A DNA stretch of 20,810 nucleotides from Pseudomonadota bacterium. GTDB lineage: Bacteria > Pseudomonadota > Alphaproteobacteria > Rhizobiales > Rhizobiaceae. The translations under genes were made by a program, and so were the position numbers. Positions 14,949-20,810 of the stretch are shown piece by piece (position 1 is the first letter of the stretch; each line of letters starts with the position of its first letter). The stretch is from the NCBI GenBank assembly GCA_023416545.1, contig JAEZHO010000161.1, positions 1-20,810 on the forward strand. Reading direction: 5' to 3'. Below the pieces are notes generated by a model. The model worked only from the letters and a program-made list of their open reading frames with translations. It did not search any database and was not told the origin of the DNA.

Positions 14949-14960
14949 ACTTTCTAAAGT
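14949..14960. promoter_or_regulatory. Short symmetric element ACTTT-CT-AAAGT between opgC and the kinase gene
   Basis: Perfect 5-base arms around a 2-base centre. The 177-base region 14823-14999 also holds a small TGGCC...GGCCA hairpin near 14874-14889. A GGACTTT string also occurs on the - strand at the kinase promoter (18592-18598), so a shared regulator site is possible, but evidence is slight. I see no gene in this stretch. Confidence 0.2.
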
Positions 14961-14999
14961 ATTAGGGAAGAGTGGATGACTGCCGGATGAACGCCGGGT

Positions 15000-17900
15000 C
15001 TATTCCGCCGCCATGCGCTTGATGCCGGCGACCTGGGTGAGGTGGGCGCGCAGGGCAGCCGGCCGCACCGGTTTGTGTTGCAGGGCGATGTCGTGGCGCT
15101 CCGCCTCCGCCCGCACTTCCAGCGACCGGTCGGCGGTCACGAGCAGCGCCGGAATGTCGGCCTTGTAGGCCTCCCGCAGGCGCATGATGGCCTGGACGCC
15201 GTTGCCGTCGCCGAGATGATAGTCGGCGACGACAAGCTCGGGCGGCAGCTCCTGGCTCGCGACCAGTGCCTCGATCTCTCCCATCGACGTCGCCTGCCCG
15301 ACATTGCATCCCCAGCCGGCGATCAGCAGGGCCATGCCCTCGAGGATTTTCTCGTCGTTGTCGATGCACAGGACCCGGAGCCCCGTCAGCGGTTGCGTGG
15401 TCCGACGCCGCTCCGGCCGCTCGGTGGTGCGGACTGTCGACACCGTTGACATGTCGCGAGGCATGCGGACCCGGAAGACGGTGCCCTTGCCGGGTATCGA
15501 GGACAGCTCGACCGGATGGTTGAGGACGCGCGAGATGCGATCGACGATGGAAAGGCCAAGCCCCAGTCCGGCCGCCGTCCGCGCCCCCTCGTCAAGGCGG
15601 GCGAACTCCTTGAAGACGGTCCGGAACTTCGCGGACGGAATGCCGATGCCCGAATCGACCACTTCGATCACCACCTCCTCCCCGCGCCGGCGCGCCCCGA
15701 CCAGGATCTTCCCGTCGATCGTGTACTTGATCGCGTTGGAGACGAGGTTCTGGACCAGCCTGCGCAACAGGTTGGCATCGGAGCGGACGCGGATCGAACT
15801 CGGAACCACGACGAAACGGAGGTTCTTCTCCCGTGCCATGGGCGCGAAGTCGGTCTCGATGCGCCTCAGGAGCTCGTCGAGCGGTACTGAGGCGATGCGG
15901 GGCTTCATGGCCCCGGTGTCGAGGCGGGAGATGTCGAGAACGGCCCCGAGGATCGTTTCCACCGACTCCAGTGCCGAGTCGATGTTGCGCACGAGCGCGT
16001 TGTTTTCCGAGTGGCCGAGGCGCTCGACCAGCGCGGAGGAATAGAGGCGTGCGGCATTCAGCGGCTGCAGGATATCGTGCCCTGCCGCTGCGAAGAAGCG
16101 CGTCTTGCCGATATTGGCCTCTTCGGCGGCGGCCCGCGCCTCGGCCAGTTCCCGGTTCACCCTGGTCAGTTCCGCGGTGCGCTCCTCGACCCGCTGCTCG
16201 AGTGTCTCGTTGGCGAGTTTCAGGGCGCGGTCAGCTGCAACCCGTTCGGTGATGTCGGTGAACGTCGCGACGATGCCCTTGTCGGGCATGGCATTGGACC
16301 GCACCTCGATGATGCGCTCGCCGCCGCCCACCACGAGCGAGAAGGGAGCGTCGAGCGTCTGGAACTGGCGGATCACCTCCGCCCTGTGTTCAGGCTGGAT
16401 GTCGCCTCGGTCCGACAGGTAGCCGACGATGTCGGTCAGAGGATAGCCGACCTGGCCGGACTGTTCCGGCAGGTCGAGGAGGTTGCGGAAGCGGCGGTTC
16501 CAGATCGTCAGGCAGTAGGAACTGTCGAAGACGGCGATACCCTCGTCCATCTGCGAGAGCGCTGTCTGCAGCATGTCCTGGTTGTATTGCAGCGCCTCGC
16601 TTGCCTGGTCGAGCAGCCAGGCCGTATCCGAATTCGTATCCTCGGCCTTCTGCAGGATGAGCGAAAGGACGAGCCGCGCCGAAGAAGAGCCGATCGCGCT
16701 TCCCAGCAGCTGTTCGGAGAAGTGGATGAGCGCCATGTCCGCCGGCTGCCCGTCCTCCAGCCGTCGCCCCCCGGCATTTGCATAGTTGGAGAAGGAGCGC
16801 TCCATGCGCTCTTCGCCGAGATAGCGGGCGATCGTCGTCTTGAGGTCACCGACGCTGACGCGGGTCTTCCAGCCCCGGGTGGCAAACTGCGTCCGGCTGT
16901 GCCTGCGCACGAAGATGCCCGACTGTATCCGTTCGACGGGGGTCGGGTTGCGCGACAGCGATCCGAACACGAAGGCCGCGGTGTTGATGATCAGGCTGAA
17001 CAGGGTCACCGTCACCAGCGCGTCCATGTCGGGCCCGGAGAAAAGCCCGGTTCCGGGAAACAGGAAATCGAGAACCGCAGCCGCGACATGGGAGTTGTTC
17101 GGTCCGCCAAGGCTCGGGACGAAGAGCAGGTAGGCCCAGACGAGGAAGCCGAACGTCATGCCGAGAATGGCGCCGCGGGCGTTTGCCCGCCGCCAGATGA
17201 GGCCGCCGAACAGGCTCGGAGCCATCTGTGCGATGGCCGCGAAGGCGAGAAGGCCGATGGACGCCAGGCCGGACTCGCTGTCGGCGCCGCGATAATAGGC
17301 GTAGCCGAGCATGAGGACGACGATGATCGAGGTCCGCCGGACCCGCAGCAGGGTCTTGGTGAAATCCGCCCGATGCACGGAACGCCGCATAAGCTTGCGC
17401 CGCAGGAGCACCGGCATGACAATGTCGTTCGAGACCATGATCGACAGCGCCACGGAGGCGACGATGACCATCGCCGTCGCCGCCGAGAAACCGCCGATGA
17501 AGGCGATAAGCGACACGATCGGCATTTCGTTGGCGAGCGGCAGGAGCAGCACGTAGAGGTCGGCATCGCCCGTGCCCCCGAACTGGACGATGCCGGCAAT
17601 CGCGATCGGCAGCACGAAGATGTTGATGGCGATGAGATAGAGCGGCAGGAAATAGCCTGCCGTCTTCAGTTCCTGTTCGGTGCGGTTCTCCACAACGGTC
17701 ACGTGGAATTGCCGCGGCAGTATGATGATGGCGATCGCCGAGAGGACGATCAGCAATATCCATCGGCTGATCGGGGTTTCGTAGGACATGGCCGAGGCGA
17801 CAAGGAGGCTGTCGGCCGAGCGCTGCCACAGGTCTGCCGGCCCGTCGAAGAGGAAGAAGACCACCGCGATGCCTATCGTGGCGAAGGCGAGAAGCTTCAC

Positions 17901-18509
17901 GACCGATTCCATCGCAACCGCGAGGATCAGTCCGTCCTGGTGCTCGGTCGCGTCCGTATGGCGGGTCCCGAAGACGACTGCGAAGCATGCCATCAGGACC
18001 GTCACGATCAGCGCGAGGTCGATGAAATGCAGGTCGCCGCTGCCGATTCCGTAGGCGGAGGCGTCCACCATGGCGGCGACGGAACTGGAGACGGCCTTCA
18101 GCTGGAGGGCGATATAGGGGATCGCCCCGATCAGCGAGATGACCGCGACGATCATCGCGACGGCCGGGTTCTTGCCGTAGCGGGCTGCGATGAAGTCGGC
18201 GACGGAGGTGAGCTTTTCCGCCTTGGCGAGTGCCACGATGCGTCGGATGACCGGCATGCCGACGGTGAAGGCGAGGATGGGGCCGATATAGATGCCCGTG
18301 AACTCCAGCCCCCGCTGGGAGGCGAGACCCACGCCCCCGAAATAGGTCCAGGACGTGCAGTAGATGGCGAGGCTGAGAGCGTAGACGACCGGGCGACCGC
18401 GCGCGGGAACGCCGATCCGCCGGCTCCGGCGATCACCATAGCTCGCGACCGCAAACAGCAAGAGAATGTAGCCGAATGCCGACAGGAAGATCAGCCAGGC
18501 GGGAAGCAT
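15000..18509 (-). CDS. Hybrid sensor histidine kinase with sodium/solute-symporter N-terminus (CbrA/CrbS-like)
   Basis: A 1169-residue membrane sensor. Residues 1 to about 515 form a sodium:solute symporter-like module with about 12-13 membrane helices (SLAIYCTSWTYFGGVGLA near the start). Then follow a linker, a PAS domain from about 647 to 752 (MDEGIAVFDSSYCLTIWNRRF; ATFTDITERV), a coiled coil of about 755-805, a HisKA domain with phospho-acceptor H811 (FFAAAGHDILQPLNAARLY), a HATPase domain (N box LVQNLVSNAIKYT near 925, G boxes DSGIGIP and GLGLGLSIV) and a C-terminal receiver with phospho-acceptor D1096 (VVADYHLGDGNG) and the Lys of HKPV. CbrA/CrbS/MxtR relatives control carbon use, including acetate. 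The start is ATG at 18509 with GGAG upstream. No partner response-regulator gene lies in the window. Confidence 0.93.
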   Translation of the reverse strand: MLPAWLIFLSAFGYILLLFAVASYGDRRSRRIGVPARGRPVVYALSLAIYCTSWTYFGGVGLASQRGLEFTGIYIGPILAFTVGMPVIRRIVALAKAEKLTSVADFIAARYGKNPAVAMIVAVISLIGAIPYIALQLKAVSSSVAAMVDASAYGIGSGDLHFIDLALIVTVLMACFAVVFGTRHTDATEHQDGLILAVAMESVVKLLAFATIGIAVVFFLFDGPADLWQRSADSLLVASAMSYETPISRWILLIVLSAIAIIILPRQFHVTVVENRTEQELKTAGYFLPLYLIAINIFVLPIAIAGIVQFGGTGDADLYVLLLPLANEMPIVSLIAFIGGFSAATAMVIVASVALSIMVSNDIVMPVLLRRKLMRRSVHRADFTKTLLRVRRTSIIVVLMLGYAYYRGADSESGLASIGLLAFAAIAQMAPSLFGGLIWRRANARGAILGMTFGFLVWAYLLFVPSLGGPNNSHVAAAVLDFLFPGTGLFSGPDMDALVTVTLFSLIINTAAFVFGSLSRNPTPVERIQSGIFVRRHSRTQFATRGWKTRVSVGDLKTTIARYLGEERMERSFSNYANAGGRRLEDGQPADMALIHFSEQLLGSAIGSSSARLVLSLILQKAEDTNSDTAWLLDQASEALQYNQDMLQTALSQMDEGIAVFDSSYCLTIWNRRFRNLLDLPEQSGQVGYPLTDIVGYLSDRGDIQPEHRAEVIRQFQTLDAPFSLVVGGGERIIEVRSNAMPDKGIVATFTDITERVAADRALKLANETLEQRVEERTAELTRVNRELAEARAAAEEANIGKTRFFAAAGHDILQPLNAARLYSSALVERLGHSENNALVRNIDSALESVETILGAVLDISRLDTGAMKPRIASVPLDELLRRIETDFAPMAREKNLRFVVVPSSIRVRSDANLLRRLVQNLVSNAIKYTIDGKILVGARRRGEEVVIEVVDSGIGIPSAKFRTVFKEFARLDEGARTAAGLGLGLSIVDRISRVLNHPVELSSIPGKGTVFRVRMPRDMSTVSTVRTTERPERRRTTQPLTGLRVLCIDNDEKILEGMALLIAGWGCNVGQATSMGEIEALVASQELPPELVVADYHLGDGNGVQAIMRLREAYKADIPALLVTADRSLEVRAEAERHDIALQHKPVRPAALRAHLTQVAGIKRMAAE

Positions 18510-18544
18510 GTCTACTCCACTCGGGACGCGCGCTCAGATCGCGC

Positions 18545-18573
18545 AGGATAGGTGAAAATAGATTGCTTGGAAA
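18545..18573 (-). promoter_or_regulatory. Possible promoter of the hybrid kinase gene
   Basis: On the - strand TTTCCA (18568-18573), 17 bases, TATCCT (18545-18550); each hexamer matches 4 of 6 consensus bases. It lies 36 bases before the kinase start. Weak by-eye prediction. Confidence 0.3.
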
Positions 18574-18596
18574 TCATTGAGGTCTTGGCCTAAAGT
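18567..18596 (+). promoter_or_regulatory. Possible mscL promoter
   Basis: TTGGAA (18567-18572), 18 bases, TAAAGT (18591-18596), each 4 of 6 against consensus. It would give a leader of about 80-90 bases and overlaps the - strand promoter candidate for the kinase gene. Confidence 0.25.
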
Positions 18597-18636
18597 CCTA
18601 GATGTCACCTCCTGCCAGGGCGTAAGGGAGAGGCCT

Positions 18637-18650
18637 CGCCGGGCCCGGCG
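18637..18650. repeat. 14-bp perfect palindrome in the mscL leader
   Basis: CGCCGGGCCCGGCG reads the same on both strands, between the putative mscL promoter and the gene. It could form an RNA hairpin in the 5' leader or be a protein site; GC-rich DNA makes chance palindromes fairly common. Confidence 0.35.
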
Positions 18651-18686
18651 CCTGGGTCGACATGATCGTTACGGAAAGGGATCGCC

Positions 18687-19139
18687 ATGTCCGTTGTTTC
18701 TGAGTTTCGCTCTTTCATCGCCAAGGGTAACGTGATCGACCTCGCAGTCGGTATCATCATTGGCGGCGCGTTCACGGGCATCGTCAATTCCCTGGTCAAC
18801 GACATCATCATGCCGGTCGTCGGGGCGATCATCGGCGGTATCGATTTCTCCGACTATTTCATTCCCCTTTCCTCGAGCGTCACCGCGACCACGCTGGCGG
18901 CTGCCCGCGAGCAAGGCGCCGTCTTCGCCTATGGCAGCTTCATCACGGTGATCCTGAACTTCCTGATCCTGGCCTGGATCATCTTCCTTATGGTCAAGGT
19001 GGTGAACAGGATCCGCCTCGCGGAAGAGAAGAAGCCCGTCGAGGAGGCCGCAGCCCCGCCGCCGGCGGACGTCCTGCTGCTGACCGAAATCCGCGACCTG
19101 CTCAAGACCCGCGGAGAACCATCACCCAAATCGATCTGA
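18687..19139 (+). CDS. mscL: Large-conductance mechanosensitive channel
   Basis: An inner-membrane channel that opens under tension to release solutes during osmotic downshock. The protein is 150 residues, slightly longer than E. coli MscL. The N-terminal amphipathic stretch EFRSFIAKGNVIDLAVG leads into pore helix 1 (IIIGGAFTGIVNSLVNDIIMP, with the conserved glycines), then a periplasmic loop, helix 2 (ITVILNFLILAWIIFLMVK) and a charged C-terminal helix after a Pro/Ala-rich linker (VLLLTEIRDLL). The start is ATG at 18687 with GGAAAGGGA upstream. It is probably a single-gene unit. Confidence 0.97.
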   Translation: MSVVSEFRSFIAKGNVIDLAVGIIIGGAFTGIVNSLVNDIIMPVVGAIIGGIDFSDYFIPLSSSVTATTLAAAREQGAVFAYGSFITVILNFLILAWIIFLMVKVVNRIRLAEEKKPVEEAAAPPPADVLLLTEIRDLLKTRGEPSPKSI

Positions 19140-19151
19140 ACCTCACCGATT

Positions 19152-19185
19152 GTCATAGGATTGGAACCGCTGGCTGCGCTATGAC
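19152..19185. repeat. Inverted repeat between mscL and the aminotransferase gene
   Basis: GTCATAG (19152-19158) and CTATGAC (19179-19185) are exact reverse complements 20 bases apart, filling half of the 70-base gap. It could be a transcript-end structure for mscL or an operator for the next gene; no T-run follows. TTGTCA at 19150-19155 looks like a -35 but lacks a well-spaced -10. Confidence 0.35.
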
Positions 19186-19209
19186 GGTCTGACAACGGAG
19201 AGTGATCGA

Positions 19210-20379
19210 ATGTCGGTCTTGGACAGTCTGAGCCCTCGCGCGCTTGCAGCGCCCGAGAGCGGTATCGTCGAAGTCATAACCTATGCGCGGGGCCAGGAAG
19301 GACTGATCCCGCTCTGGGCAGGGGAGGGCGATCTGCCCTCTCCGGATTTCATAAACAGGGCGGCGAGCGACGCGCTCCTGGCCGGCGAAACCTTCTACAC
19401 CTGGCAACGCGGGATTCCCGAACTGCGGGAGGCGCTGTCGCGCTACTATGCGCGGCATTTCGCAGTCTCGCTTTCCAGCGACCATTTCTACGTCACCGGG
19501 TCGGGCATGCATGCGATCATGCTCGCCGCGCAGGCGGTCACGTCGCCCGGCGATGAGCTGATCTATCTGTCCCCCGCCTGGCCCAATATCGTCGCCGCCA
19601 CGGAACTCGGCGGCGCGAAGGCCGTGCCGCTGCCCCTGGATTTCGTGAACGGCGGCTGGTCTCTGGACCTGCAGAAGCTGGAGGCGCTGATCACGCCGAA
19701 AACCCGCGCGATCTTCGTCAATACGCCCTCCAACCCGACGGGATGGACGGCCAGCAGGGACGAGTTGGCCGCCATTCTCGCGCTGGCGCGAAAGCACGGC
19801 GTCTGGATCGTCGCCGACGAGATCTATGCGCTGTACTATTACGGAGATGGCGGGCGCGCGCCATCCTTCCTGGATGTGATGGAACCGGGCGAGCGGGTGA
19901 TCTTCGCCAATTCCTTCTCCAAGAACTGGTCCATGACCGGGTGGCGAGTCGGCTGGCTGCTGGCTCCACCGGAACTGGGACAGGTCATCGAAAACCTCGT
20001 CCAGTATTCCAATTCGGGGGTCCCGCAGTTCCTGCAGCGCGGCTGCGTCGCCGCACTCGACCACGGCGACGACTTCGTCGGCGAGAATTTCGCCAGGGCG
20101 CGGGAGGCGCGCGATATCCTCTGCGACGCGCTGATCGCCACCAACAGGGTAGAGACGCTGAAGCCGCAGGGTGCGCTCTATGCCTTCCTCAAGGTGGACG
20201 GCGTGACGGACAGCCGGAAAGCCGCGCTCGACATCGTCGACCAGGTCCAGGTCGCCCTCGCGCCGGGCTCAGCCTTCGGGCCGGGCGGCGAAGAGTTCCT
20301 CCGGGCGTGTTTCCTGAGGGACCCGACGCAAGTGCGGCTGGCGGCGGAGCGGTTGGCGGATTATATCCTCAAGCTCTGA
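19210..20379 (+). CDS. Pyridoxal-phosphate aminotransferase, class I/II
   Basis: A 389-residue fold-type I aminotransferase. The cofactor Lys is K238 (NSFSKNWSMTGWRVGW). Upstream are the conserved TPSNPTGW Asn, the VADEIYALYYY Asp/Tyr pair, and the YVTGSGMHAIMLAAQ glycine-rich phosphate site. Near the C-terminus FLRACFLRDP carries the Arg expected to bind the substrate carboxylate, although the usual serine-containing RISF form is altered to RACF. The start is ATG at 19210 with GGAGAGTGA upstream. The subgroup is AspC-like (aspartate, aromatic or branched-chain donors); the true substrate cannot be told. It reads in the same direction as galE, 74 bases ahead of it. Confidence 0.9.
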   Translation: MSVLDSLSPRALAAPESGIVEVITYARGQEGLIPLWAGEGDLPSPDFINRAASDALLAGETFYTWQRGIPELREALSRYYARHFAVSLSSDHFYVTGSGMHAIMLAAQAVTSPGDELIYLSPAWPNIVAATELGGAKAVPLPLDFVNGGWSLDLQKLEALITPKTRAIFVNTPSNPTGWTASRDELAAILALARKHGVWIVADEIYALYYYGDGGRAPSFLDVMEPGERVIFANSFSKNWSMTGWRVGWLLAPPELGQVIENLVQYSNSGVPQFLQRGCVAALDHGDDFVGENFARAREARDILCDALIATNRVETLKPQGALYAFLKVDGVTDSRKAALDIVDQVQVALAPGSAFGPGGEEFLRACFLRDPTQVRLAAERLADYILKL

Positions 20380-20407
20380 TAGGATCGGCGGCGCGGCGGG
20401 AGGAGAC

Positions 20408-20451
20408 ATGCCGCGCGTCGCTTCCTGATGGAAGAGAGGCAGGGAGCCTGA
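20408..20451 (+). other. Two chained mini-ORFs in the galE leader
   Basis: A strong ribosome site (GGGAGGAG at about 20398-20405) precedes ATG 20408, which encodes MPRVAS and stops at TGA 20426-20428. An ATG at 20428 overlaps that stop and encodes MEERQGA, stopping at 20449-20451, two bases before the galE ATG. This is the geometry of a translationally coupled leader, but peptides this short can arise by chance. Confidence 0.25.
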
Positions 20452-20453
20452 AC

Positions 20454-20810
20454 ATGGCCGTTCTCGTGACCGGTGGTGCCGGCTATATCGGCAGTCACAT
20501 GGTGTGGGCATTGCTGGATGCCGGCGAAGAGGTCGTCGTTCTCGACCGCCTGTCCACCGGCTTCCGCTGGGCGGTTCCTCCTGCCGCCCGCTTCTATCTC
20601 GGGGATGTCGGCGACAAGCAGGTCCTGGCGCAGGTATTCGCGGAAAACCCCATCGATGCGGTCATGCATTTCGCTGCATCCAACATCGTGCCGGAATCCG
20701 TGGCCCATCCGCTGGAATATTACGACAACAATACCTGCAAGAGCCGGCTCCTCGTGGAGGCGACCCTGTCCGCCGGCATCAGGCATTTCATCTTCTCCTC
20801 CACGGCCGCG
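20454..20810 (+). CDS. galE: UDP-glucose 4-epimerase, N-terminal part (3' end outside window)
   Basis: The first 119 codons of an extended SDR epimerase that interconverts UDP-glucose and UDP-galactose; in rhizobia the same gene is called exoB and supplies galactose for exopolysaccharide and lipopolysaccharide. The NAD-binding TGGAGYIGSH motif occupies residues 6-15, followed by LDRLSTGFRWAVPP (a block typical of rhizobial ExoB/GalE), MHFAASNIVPESV and HFIFSSTAA, which contains the first active-site Ser/Thr. The YxxxK motif lies beyond the window end. The start is ATG at 20454 with AGGGAG upstream. The reading frame is open to the last base. Confidence 0.93.
   Translation, partial: MAVLVTGGAGYIGSHMVWALLDAGEEVVVLDRLSTGFRWAVPPAARFYLGDVGDKQVLAQVFAENPIDAVMHFAASNIVPESVAHPLEYYDNNTCKSRLLVEATLSAGIRHFIFSSTAA

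Noticed and set aside
16011..18551. 846-codon open frame on the + strand opposite the hybrid kinase
   Set aside because: It is antisense to a protein with a full set of kinase motifs. Its product is rich in D, R, H, E and G, as expected from reading GC-rich codons backwards, and shows no domain.
1..20810. Insertion sequences, integrases, tRNA or rRNA genes, prophage or defence genes
   Set aside because: I looked for transposase/integrase motifs, tRNA-like cloverleafs and known defence domains in the real genes and gaps and saw none; the gaps are too short for rRNA.

Overview
The window is GC-rich, gene-dense DNA with codon use and gene content typical of an alphaproteobacterium. It is most likely from the Rhizobiales (Rhizobium/Sinorhizobium/Agrobacterium-like). 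Supporting signs are CCCTCTCCCCGC-type intergenic palindromes of the kind abundant in rhizobial genomes, a GalE/ExoB-like start with the STGFRWAVPP block, and an OpgC-type glucan-modifying acyltransferase. I could not run searches, so names rest on motifs and remembered family sequences.

Layout. (1) Positions 1-1838, + strand: the end of uxuA (mannonate dehydratase), then a uxuB-type fructuronate/mannitol oxidoreductase, with overlapping stop and start. (2) Positions 1839-2111: a convergent intergenic region packed with palindromes and a 28-bp tandem repeat. (3) Positions 2112-11069, - strand: a nine-gene operon-like run. In transcription order it is a ribose-type (CUT2) sugar ABC transporter (ATPase, permease, binding protein), an aldo-keto reductase sugar 1-dehydrogenase, an amidohydrolase-fold sugar-acid lactonase, an LgoD-like zinc dehydrogenase, a RhaM-type mutarotase, a BDH2-like SDR and L-fuconate dehydratase. 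(4) Positions 11070-11282: a divergent control region with two candidate GntR/UxuR-like boxes. (5) Positions 11283-13585, + strand: a GntR/FCD regulator and a full-length UxaA-family (altronate-type) dehydratase, closed by a strong terminator. (6) Positions 13605-14822, - strand: OpgC-like membrane acyltransferase. (7) Positions 15000-18509, - strand: a very large hybrid histidine kinase with a sodium/solute-symporter N-terminus. (8) Positions 18687-20810, + strand: mscL, a class I/II aminotransferase and the start of galE/exoB.

How the genes work together. The - strand operon encodes nearly the whole non-phosphorylative L-fucose route: uptake, anomer interconversion, oxidation to the lactone, hydrolysis to L-fuconate, dehydration to 2-keto-3-deoxy-L-fuconate, and oxidation to the 2,4-diketo acid. 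The final FAH-type hydrolase is not in the window. L-fucose is 6-deoxy-L-galactose. The LgoD-like (L-galactonate 5-dehydrogenase-like) enzyme and the neighbouring UxaA suggest that the same front-end enzymes may also feed L-galactose toward 2-keto-3-deoxygluconate, with uxuAB as a parallel hexuronate branch under one regulator. That combined, branched architecture, including two sugar-acid dehydratases of unrelated folds, is the most interesting aspect of the window. The right-hand third looks like ordinary chromosomal genes.
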